Shown here: positions 1-8,215 of the stretch, one piece after another
Layout of the letters: each line of letters begins with the position of its first letter
Position numbering within the stretch: the stretch's first letter is position 1
Origin: Leucogyrophana mollusca
Taxonomy: Eukaryota > Basidiomycota > Agaricomycetes > Boletales
NCBI GenBank assembly: GCA_021014945.1
Contig: MU266669.1
Coordinates: 1-24,293 of the forward strand
DNA length: 24,293 bases
Direction: 5' to 3'
Notes under the pieces: generated by a model
Seen by the model: only the letters and a program-made list of their open reading frames with translations
Database searches by the model: none
What the model was told of the DNA's origin: nothing
Program-made: the position numbers and the translations under genes

Positions 1-89
1 CAAGTATCGTCCACACCAGTGACCTGTTCGGCACCCACCCGCCCTCACAGCTCACCTCGATACCCAGGTAGGGCCCCTGCTTCAGGCCG

Positions 90-108
90 GAAAGCCCTTC
101 GGGCTTTC
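90..108. repeat. Perfect 8-bp hairpin with TTC loop
   Basis: GAAAGCCC at 90-97 pairs with GGGCTTTC at 101-108 across a 3-nt TTC loop. No T-tract follows on the + strand. A second hairpin lies 36 bp downstream. Function unknown. Confidence 0.6.
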
Positions 109-144
109 GCCCAAACCCCCCCCTTTTCTATCCTTATCTGTCAA

Positions 145-164
145 ACTCGGCGCCCCCGCCGAGT
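145..164. repeat. Perfect 8-bp hairpin with CCCC loop
   Basis: ACTCGGCG at 145-152 pairs with CGCCGAGT at 157-164 across a CCCC loop. It pairs up spatially with the hairpin at 90-108. Function unknown. Confidence 0.6.
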
Positions 165-596
165 CATTTCCTCACACATGTTATACTAAATTCATATATT
201 CACTCCCTTGTCGAGCATCTGAGTGCACGTCAGACGTAGACGTGACTTCCGCCAGTGCTTTGGCCAATGACAACGGGATATATTTTTTGTAGGGTACTTA
301 TTGTCTGCCTTTGCAAAGCCATTCATCCTTTCAAAAAGGAGTTTCTGTGTCCGGTTCGGAAGTGAAGTCAATGATATCACCCATGGATGGATGAAAAATA
401 CAGGGTGCTCAACCGATGTCAAGTGAAGAGGAGTTAATTGCATATGGTGGCGCACGGCTTTGCGGAAAAGCAAAAAAAAAATATACACTTAAGCTGATTC
501 GAACACCCAGCATTGCGCTGCCCACCGAATACATGATACTAACACTTGACGACTGCACTACCAGTGCTACATAACTTTGCGAGCCCTAAGTACCTA

Positions 597-740
597 TGTC
601 CGGACCTCCCACAGGGTCCATCTGCTGCCACCTGCGCCGTCCGGACCCTCACACTGGGAGTTTTCGCCATCCGGGGTTCCCTTGTCCGGATGCTACACAG
701 GGAGATTCACGGATTTCCAAGATTTTTGTCCGGATGGCGA
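597..740. repeat. Cluster of TCCGGA palindromes
   Basis: TCCGGA occurs at 599-604, 640-645, 685-690 and 729-734, with a degenerate ATCCGGGG near 669. The flanks are partly alike: GGGTTCCC-like blocks occur near 674 and 744, and CCGGATGC/CCGGATGG follow two of the copies. It reads as a degenerate local repeat or mobile-element remnant, not as coding sequence. Confidence 0.45.
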
Positions 741-760
741 TCAGGGTTCCCTAGTGATTA

Positions 761-1595
761 TCAGGGGTCCTGCTCAAATGTGATGATCTCGTCGGTGGTA
801 CAGGTAAAATTGTAGCTCCACTCGAAGCCAGACTTTGTCGGAATATTCGCGACTGTGTGTGATACGGCTGGCCGCGTCTTGTATGACAGCTGGTACCCGT
901 CGATTGCAAACGGCGCATTTAAGCGGAGAAGCTGGAGCGAAGGGGTTGGCGAGAGAATGGAAGACACTTCATTCTCAGACAAAGACTCGCTCGTTGGCAG
1001 CGTAATCCGAATCTCACAAAGCTCCATCCCAAAATCCAATGCTCTGAACTGGATAACCGTTGATATCTTCAAAGAATACGCGGCAAGTATCAGCGTGAAT
1101 CACACATGAGATGCCACGACCATCTACCGTTTGAGTTACGTAGACCCTTCGATCGTTTGCTGAGATCATGCCTATGAGAGTATCGACGCGCCTAGGATCG
1201 TCATTATAGAGCACGTCGTCCTTGTGCCCTCTGTCGATTTGCGCGAAAAGAAAAGGGTGGTTGATGAAGTGTTTGGTTGAGGACCGATTCAGCTTTTCAA
1301 GACCGATGAATTGAGTTGGGCGGCGGAGACGAGAAATCTCTTGTCTGCTCTGACGCGGAGGGCCGAGGAGGAAAGCAAGAGAGTCTGGTGCCGTGGCCAG
1401 TGGCCCCACGTTCGAGCGTTGCACGGAGTATACCAAGATAGCAAAGTTGACCACGGTAACAAGAGCGCACACGATGACGGCCGAGCGCATAAGTCCTCGA
1501 TGACGAAGTACGCCAATAATACCGTCACCCTCATCATCCTCGACCTTGCTGAAGCTAAGGGGTATTTCGTCGTTGAGGCGAGTGAATCTATACAT
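761..1595 (-). CDS. Single-pass membrane orphan protein, probably C-terminally truncated
   Basis: Two exons, 1595-1128 and 1066-761, are joined across a 61-bp intron (1127-1067, donor GTAGAT, acceptor TTTGAAG) and give 257 residues. Splicing removes an out-of-family read-through and creates QTISTVIQFRALDFGMELC, which fits the conserved VQFRAIDWGMELC-type motif I recall from an uncharacterised agaricomycete family. Residues 1-35 are cytosolic-like and 38-58 form one membrane helix. RRPTQFIGL, a DDPRR motif and NFTCTTDEIITFE are further family-like blocks. The known family normally continues about 30-35 residues with a Cys-rich WWQ segment; here the frame stops right after ITFEQDP, beside the TCCGGA cluster. 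Function is unknown. The start at 1595 is the only sensible ATG. The truncation call rests on memory of the family. Confidence 0.65.
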
Positions 1596-2127
1596 GACGA
1601 GGAAGTCGTAAGATGTGGTTACGCCTTCACCCCGAGACCGCAGTTAAACAGATATGGATGCTGGGAGCAACCTGCGAGGTATCCGTGAGCCAACATCAAA
1701 CCAGTTCATGCTCGCAGAGTTCCGCTCAAAGCTTGATGCTTCATCAATACATCGCCATCTAAGTTGCCGGCGCCCCTCTGATGCGATACTGCCGGCGCAT
1801 TCGCTTATCATAACGCCAATATGGACTTTGCACGTCCACTTCTGCCCTAAAAACACAACAAGTACAATGGTCGAATTTGAACCTACTAATTGGGACTTAC
1901 TGGCCTCATGGTTTACATATGCAGCCATTCCTTGGATTCTCATCCTTGGCGATGACAAGACTGCGGCGGGTTACTACAATCAATGTTTCAGCACGAAGTG
2001 CGCGGATATGGTTGCAACAGTACGAGGCCCATCACGAGGGGGAGATAGAGTCGGCTGCAGTAGCAGGAAGATCTGGAGGACACAGTCTCATGGCCTCGAG
2101 TAGACATCGTTATACTTTCAGCTTGCT
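1596..2127. other. Intergenic, no supported gene
   Basis: Upstream of the membrane orphan and downstream of the UstYa-like gene, both on the minus strand. A 149-codon ATG frame at 1654-2103 (+) has no recognisable domain, repeats or splice signals, and I do not call it. GCCGGCGC occurs twice, near 1767 and 1791. Confidence 0.5.
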
Positions 2128-2749
2128 CTAGACCTGGATATGATTGAAGGTAGTATACTCTCCAAAATTTCTTTCCGCTTCCGCGTACACCTGTGTCCAG
2201 TCCCTACAAACCGTCTCGTACTCTTTGTCGACGCTCGCCGCCGCCGACTGCGCCGACTCCAGTCGTAAATTCGGGCGACATATGATTGTCTGCCGCAAGT
2301 AGTTCATGCAATGACTGAGAATGGGAGGGAACGACGAGGGTGCTGCGAGATACTCGCGATGTATAATTTCGAGGCATTTGAGCTGGTGGAATAGCGTGAC
2401 GGTGTATGGCTTTGGCGAGGATCCAGGGGAGTCCGCGATGTGCACAGTGTGCCCTCCGGAAGGCATAAGCATGGCATAATCTGCTGCACCATCGTCATCT
2501 AACTGATAGTGGGTGCTATCGTAGACGGTCATCGCGACAGGATCCCCGGTCCGAACGTTGAACGACAGGTGCACTGCAGACAGAGCAGTGAATAAGAGAA
2601 TGTCATACCGATGAGCCCATGCACATACCGGACGCATTCGGCTCAGCGATCGGTCTATTCTGTGTCACAAAGAACGCCATCATCGCGAGACCTACGAAGG
2701 CCGTCAACACACTGTAAAACCAGCGGCCGGCTGTCATGGGTATGGACAT
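2128..2749 (-). CDS. UstYa/DUF3328 family oxidase-like protein
   Basis: Exons 2749-2629 and 2573-2128 flank a 55-bp intron (GTATGT donor, CTGCAG acceptor) and give 188 residues. Residues 12-28 form an N-terminal membrane anchor, followed by a luminal domain. The two family signatures are present: HQLKC at 103-107 and HCMNYLRQ at 128-135, with a further Cys at 139. In characterised fungal pathways (ustiloxin, cyclochlorotine, asperipin) UstYa proteins carry out oxidative cyclisation or chlorination of ribosomal or non-ribosomal peptides, probably with copper bound by these His/Cys residues. The usual first motif is HQLHC; here the second His is Lys, so activity may be altered. The length is at the short end for the family. 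No precursor peptide gene is visible nearby, so the substrate is unknown. An alternative start is Met5 (2737). Confidence 0.85.
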
Positions 2750-3053
2750 GACTTAGCAACGATGATCAAGGAAGGCCTGATGGGGAGTCGGTGTGACTGC
2801 GAAGAGAAAGCTCTTGAGAATGCCGTCATATTGGTCGGACAAGGTGATAAGGACACCGCAAATTTGATCAGCGGCATATTGTACCAATCGCGCCCTAAGT
2901 TCATAATTATAGGCAGTGGCGAAAGTTCCTTAATGAGTTTAAACCTGCCAACAGAGAATGATTATGTACCGCCCCAGGCAGCTCAGGTAAACCGAGGCTC
3001 CTTCTTCCGGGTGCGAGTCCGACTGCGGCACAGCGTTTCGCTATGCTAATAAC

Positions 3054-3800
3054 TCATCGACAAGAGCGGGGCGTGAGCGTAGGCAGGAGGGGCTGGTCTG
3101 TTTTAAAGGTGCGATGGGGCATGTCGTGGCGCGTTGTGTCCGCCTGCGCCTGAAAGAGACTCTTCAACTGAAAGCGTCGCAATCCGAGCATTTCGATGAG
3201 CTCTAGCTCTTCCGCTATGAACTTTGACTTGGGCATTGAGAACTATTGGGAAACTCAAGAGGATGGGAACGAAACGGAGCGAGAAACAGATCACAAAACA
3301 ATCGGAACAATATAAACTTCGGCGTTTTACTGATGCCAACAAGCCTGTGGACTCGTTAAACTCTCTTTCGAGCTCCGCCACAGTAGTGTCCCCCCTCGGT
3401 CACTGTACTGCATCATCGTAGTCTTTGTCCTTGGGATCGTCATCCCCAGTGTCACTGTTGTTGTCAGCGTTATCACCGGAGGGGTTATACGGGGGGCAAA
3501 AGGAGTCGTTCTCTTGCACATTAGCTGGACATGGCCCGGTCCGGGCCCTATACAGCGCCACGATCTTGGGCAGAATGTGGAATGGGTCCGCAAGAGCCGA
3601 AATTTCTCGCCTACCTCACCCCGAGTACTTTGATGCCATCCTAGCTGCCCACCCACATCAGACTCACCCGAGTTCCCCCCCACCCCCGACTCGCTCTACC
3701 CCCACGTCGCTTCAATGTGTTCCACCAGGAAAAACCCCTGGTGCCGGCAGCTCAGGAGCCAGTGGATTTGGATGCGAAATTGCTTGAGAGCAGAAGGCGA
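3054..3800 (-). pseudogene. Possible decayed gene of unknown family
   Basis: On the minus strand one frame stays protein-like from about 3800 to 3360, broken only by two in-frame TGA codons (near 3710 and 3411). It includes ALADPFHILPKIVALYRART, then a strongly acidic Asp/Asn-rich stretch. A 57-bp intron (GTGAGT donor near 3668, TAG acceptor near 3612) keeps the frame across the N-terminal part. A second intron (GTAAAA donor, CAATAG acceptor) joins AELEREFNESTGLLAS to a final exon ending at 3054 that contains EELELIEMLGLRRFQLKSLF. I do not recognise the protein. It is either a pseudogene or a gene whose splicing I have misread. Overlapping plus-strand frames in the same DNA lower my confidence. 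Confidence 0.3.
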
Positions 3801-4396
3801 GGTGGGTTCCATTTATGCCATACTTATGATTATATGTACATCATGCGCCGTATGTTTGTCTTGTTTGGAGGCTTTGTTACATGCCACTCCTTCGCTACCC
3901 CTTCCATGCCTCAGGCTAGCAACTGTTGGGTTTTCCTCGACGCATCTCAGAACATCGCGTTCAGAGCACCAAGCGGCCGTATTTTCCGGATTCCCCTTAG
4001 TCTTTTGCGCGAGATACTGCTATTGGAGTATTGTGGATCCATCCGCATTTACGTTCGGGAAAGCCATGCGTACTGGGTGGATTCGATAGGCGATACAGCC
4101 AGAGGTTGTTGATATCCCCAAAATAGTCTCGGTCGCTGCCTCCCGAAAGTCCCGCGGACTCGCCCAGTTACTTCAGATCTCAAGCAACAAGCAAATCATC
4201 CTTCTACTCGCGTATTCCAAGCCTTCGCATCCATGTTCGAGCGCCCTTATCCTCCGTACGACCCTGTCAATAAGGCTGGGTGAATGGTTTCATTCTCGGT
4301 GGTGTCATGGTGTCTAATTGCCTTTCGGTATGCAATCAAGTTTCTCGTGAGTAAAGGTCTCCAACTTCAATGTCTGCTGATAGGGAGAAGTAAGCT

Positions 4397-4740
4397 GTGG
4401 TAACCATGGGCTTCAAGCATTTGACGGTGAACTCGAATCTCTGCAACAGCTATAGGAAGTGCGTTGTCTTTCTAGGGTGCAATCCCAATCCACGGCTAAT
4501 GTTTGAATTGCAGACTAACGGGAAGCGTGAAATGGCTGATCTCGACAGACCTCTTGACGGCACCCGGTGTGTCCTCATCTACCTTGCGTGTGCACCTTAG
4601 CCTTGATTCCTCATTGCAAGGCCCTCTTGGCGGGTCCTTTGCTTTGCGGAGTCTGCGCACCAACAAGGCTGACGTGGCTGTTGGTGTGCCTCAGGAGATC
4701 ACGGATAAACTCGACGTTAGATGCGAGAATGGAGAGTGAG
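4397..4740 (+). pseudogene. Possible fragment of a repetitive beta-type surface/adhesin-like protein
   Basis: Around 4500-4740 the plus strand reads SLQGPLGGSFALRSLRTNKA and DVAV, with an upstream TNGK-type block just after a TTGAATTGCAG acceptor. This spacing recalls the beta-helical DUF7330/DUF4097-like proteins common in agaricomycetes, but the blocks lie in different frames and no complete exon chain can be built. The minus strand of the same DNA also has a short open frame (4611-4754). Treat as a relic at best. Confidence 0.2.
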
Positions 4741-5352
4741 CGGGAAGTATGTTGCATTGCTCGGGTGCCCTGTTGTTTGCTGAATACTGATGTACCTGCC
4801 CGAAGATATGCGCTAGTAAGCTTCCTTCCAAGCGCGCAATGAAGAAACCCTACGTGTACATCACAGCTAGTCAATCTGTGGAAGATATTCTCCGTTTCGT
4901 AGGCAAACCCATCACGTGAATTAGCTGGAGATGATACTGTTGCAATTTAGTACACCACTGATGCCTTCAACCCTTTTATGTATGGTCCATGCTGGCTACG
5001 CGTGGGCAGATGCCCGCCTCACGTATTCCCAACCACACCACGCGCATGACGGTAAGCACTGATACCCTATCTTTGGGCTGGGTGTTCTTCTCCTAAGTTG
5101 GATACTCTGCTTCAAGCGCTGCTTGAGCGCGTCGACTAGAGACAGACAACACTACGTCCATTATGTCAATTGTCCATATACGGAGGATTGTTCTTCCTGG
5201 TGGCCTGGCCTCTGCATGTTACCCCAGTCGGGATCGACGCATAATGTCCCGAACAATAACGAAAGGCGGTGGTATTGCGATTCGCGTAAGACCCGTATCA
5301 GGCGCGCCTCTTGTCTGCTTCCGTCATCCGGTCCCCATGCCTGTCTGCGCTT

Positions 5353-5358
5353 TATATA
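5353..5358 (+). promoter_or_regulatory. TATA box of the amine oxidase gene
   Basis: TATATA within TTTATATACC, 55-60 bp upstream of the oxidase ATG at 5414. The spacing suits a short 5' leader. Called by sequence only. Confidence 0.45.
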
Positions 5359-5413
5359 CCGGGGCGCACCAGCATAGATTTCCAAGCACCCGTTGCCTTC
5401 CCTACTCTCCGTC

Positions 5414-7611
5414 ATGGGTTTCTCAGCCATCTTGCGTCACGCAGCCTTGTGTGTCCTCCTTTCAGCTGCATCGATCGCCCTGCCCCAAAATTCCACTGCT
5501 GCTAGTAGTTCTTCCAGAAAGGACGCGGCGGTACTGATTCTGGGTGGAGGAGTTGCGGGCGTCATTGCAGCCCGCACTCTGTATCAGCAGGGCATCACAA
5601 ATTTCATTATCGTTGAAGCCCGCGATGAACTAGGAGGGCGAATGCAAAACTACACGTTCGGTGTACCTGGAAAGCAGTATACTATCGAGCTTGGTCCGAA
5701 TTGGATCCAAGGAACACAAACTGGAGATGGTCCAGCAAATCCCATCTATTTGCTGGCACAGAAGCACAACCTGACGACCGCGTACAATGACTTGTATGGA
5801 AGTATATGTACGTGTTCTCACTTGCACCACCCCCGAGCACCGCGAAGCTAACGACTTGATGTGCAGCATTTTACGACTACAACGGGTACAATAATTACTC
5901 TGATGTGTTCAGTGACGCGGTTGACGCCTACACGAATACGACCATTGCTGCTGGTAGCTTTACTCGCTTTTTCCGCTGGAGGTCGCTTACAGTAACACAT
6001 GCACAGGGGAGCGACTTGACCAACAGTTAGTCGATCTAAACCTCCAAACTGGTTATGCAATCATTGGTGCGGCTTCCAAGACACCTCAGGAAGCTGTGTG
6101 CACGTACTATCAGGTCGATTGGGTTCGAATCGTTTCGTACCGAATCGTTACGCAAAGCTGATGTATCCTCCAATAGGAATGTATGCTATGCCGTGCAATT
6201 AGGCATTTGCTTCAGTACTGACGTATTCTCTATACTTTCTGAATAGATGCCCAGGTGTGTTATCCTGCATACTATCGTCCCTGGTAATACGTTTTTAATA
6301 TCTGTTTTCTCATCTGCTTAGGCACCGGAAGAAACTTCGTGGATCGCCTCCTCATGGGTGAGTCTTCGATGTTTGTTAGTAGTATCTCCCTCTAATTTGA
6401 CTGCCAGAACAACAACTTCACCTACGACACTGACGTAGGAGGATTTTCAGACTCGAACGACATGTGCATCGACCAGCGTGGCTTCAAAGTAATCATCCAA
6501 GAGGAGGCGCAGGAGTTCTTGGAACCCCAACAGCTCCTTCTAAACCACACTATCAATAAAATTGCGTACAGTGACACGGGAGTGACCGTCACTACAACGG
6601 AAGGGACATCATTGACCGCCGACTACGTCTTGTGCACTTTCAGTGTGGGAGTGTTACAATATGGTGACGTTCTATTCGAACCTACTTTACCAAGCTGGAA
6701 GATTGAGGCAATCCAAAGTACGGTGATGGTAGACAAATTGCTATGTCAGGACGTCCGTATTCTGAATACCTTTCTTCAGGCAACATACACGAAGATATTC
6801 TTACAATTCCCCGAGAATTTCTGGTTTGACACCCAGGCAAGCATCCACTCATGCCCCAAAAGCGTCTTTCTCAGTGCTTACCCGTCTTGCAGATGGCTCT
6901 ATACGCAGACAAACAGCGCGGAAGATACCCGGTATGACCTTTGCCTGCCTGTGTCCCCTCGAGTTTCCTCACGTCAAAAAGGTTTGGCAAAGTCTCGATA
7001 TCGTCGACTTCTTCCCTGACTCTGGCATTGTGTTCGTCACCGTGACTGTGAGCGCTATTGCGCCTTTTGTGAAAGGATCCCCGACGATGATTTTTTTTCT
7101 AGGGCGACTTCTCAGTTCGGATAGAAGCTTTGCCTGATGAGCAAGTGCAGGATGAGGTGATGGACGTCCTCCGTGCGATGTTCCCCAACGTCACCATCCC
7201 AGAGCCACTGGATTTCCATTTTCCACGGTGGAACAGCAACCCTCTCTTCCGCGGGTGAGTTTGTTGCACATTACTACTTATGACTACAGTTTCTCATTCT
7301 TCTGTAGATCCTACTCTAACTGGCCAGCTTCATTCGTGGGTGGGCACTGGGAAAACCTCAGAGCCACAGTTGCAGACCGTCTGTGGTTCGCTGGTGAAGC
7401 AACGAGTCTCAAGTACTTTGGTGGGTTCACCAAGAACGAAGTCGCGAGGTCGTTCGCTGACGCTGATGTTACCCCACCAGGCTTTTTACACGGGGCTTAT
7501 TTCGAAGGCCTTGATGTCGCGCAACAGATGGCGGGATGCATCCAAGGAAGTGGATGTGCGACACTGCAGCATGTGCAGAATGTGATGAACGCGCAGCCTT
7601 ATCCAATATAA
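5414..7611 (+). CDS. Secreted flavin amine oxidase, polyamine-oxidase-like
   Basis: Eleven exons: 5414-5807, 5867-5953, 6007-6122, 6322-6357, 6408-6728, 6780-6836, 6893-6931, 6982-7047, 7103-7254, 7308-7420, 7481-7611; 503 residues. Residues 1-24 are a signal peptide. The dinucleotide FAD motif GGGVAG is at 44-49, with the ribose-binding Glu at 68 and GGR at 74-76. The C-terminal flavin motif FAGEATS-KYFGFLHGAYFEG spans about 449-470. This is the Fms1/PAO-type amine oxidase fold, expected to oxidise polyamines or their acetyl forms with H2O2 release; a signal peptide suggests extracellular or secretory location. The intron at 6837 has a GC donor (CAG/GCAAGC). The 199-bp intron 6123-6321 has a weak donor (GTTCGA) and hides a microexon-like ATGCCCAG at 6247-6254: homologues read W-EYAQ-xPEE here, and skipping it stays in frame but loses about four residues. 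All other junctions are clean. The ATG at 5414 begins the signal peptide. Confidence 0.88.
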
Positions 7612-8215
7612 CGGTTTGCTCGCTACATGTTGACTTATATTACTAGACCTTTCGCGCAATTCACCACTCCACAAATGCAGTGTTGAGCAGGCGGAGTCCA
7701 CTGTAAGCTGTTGCGGAATACAAAACTGCAGTACATTCGAACCCTTTCCCTCGAGTCACGGTGCAGTGTTGAGACCAGACTTGACCAGAGAGAAATTCTC
7801 ACCTAGCAACACACCCTTCGCGAGCCTTCACCAACACATGATCGTGGACGTTTAAAAATAACGGGACGTACCTCTTTACTTTACTTCAACGACAACCTCC
7901 GTTCGAGCTCGATCATCGATGATAGCTTATTATAAAGGTGCAATTTGTTGCTGGAGGACACAGGAGATGGGTAGGTGGGATTCTAAAAAAGCACAACAAT
8001 CCAAGCGAAGGTGCGGTTCGCTCGTGTACTGGGGACTCGTGGAAGTTCTAGTAACACCGGGCACGGGAACGGCAGGTAGGGTGACTTACTCTCTCCGCTA
8101 CGATTACTTTGGGATCTCGCCGTGCAACCCATCGTTCATGCGCTAGGGAACATTCAGGCCACATAATGACACAACGAACCCACAGCTGTTAAACCATATA
8201 TCTGCCTTGGGCGTC
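7612..8215. other. Intergenic between convergent genes
   Basis: Shared 3' region of the oxidase (+) and the kinase (-). I see no gene, RNA or repeat. An alternative last kinase exon would use 8215-8189. Confidence 0.6.

Larger units (their letters stand above)
1..760. other. Gene-poor left edge
   Basis: I see no convincing gene here. The open frames at 192-488 (-) and 546-815 (+) show no family pattern or splice structure and look like chance. The stretch holds two close hairpins (90-108 and 145-164), a C-run at about 115-123, and a cluster of TCCGGA palindromes (599-734) that runs into the 3' end of the next gene. Confidence 0.6.
2750..5352. other. Gene-poor interval with coding relics
   Basis: About 2.6 kb without an intact gene. 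Several short open frames on both strands look protein-like but are broken by stops or frame changes; the best minus-strand one (3054-3800) and plus-strand one (4397-4740) are listed separately. A plus-strand frame at about 3690-3811, ending at a possible GTGGGT donor, also reads protein-like (FHQEKPLVPAAQEPVDLDAK) and overlaps the minus-strand relic. A short ATG frame at 4232 stops after 16 codons. A hairpin (CACCAGG/CCTGGTG, 3723-3743) lies inside. The 4900-5350 part shows only the upstream region of the oxidase gene. Confidence 0.5.

Noticed and set aside
192..488. 98-codon minus-strand frame considered as a secreted peptide precursor for the UstYa-like enzyme
   Set aside because: It has no repeats, no dibasic Kex array and no convincing signal peptide.
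484..510. GTTCGAATC on the minus strand as a possible tRNA T-arm
   Set aside because: The flanking arms do not pair and no acceptor or anticodon stem is found.
1654..2103. 149-codon plus-strand frame with an ATG
   Set aside because: No family pattern, splice signals or compositional support; it lies in an intergenic gap.
6114..6140. GGTTCGAATCG resembles a tRNA T-loop / B-box
   Set aside because: No cloverleaf can be folded around it, and it lies at an exon-intron edge of the amine oxidase.
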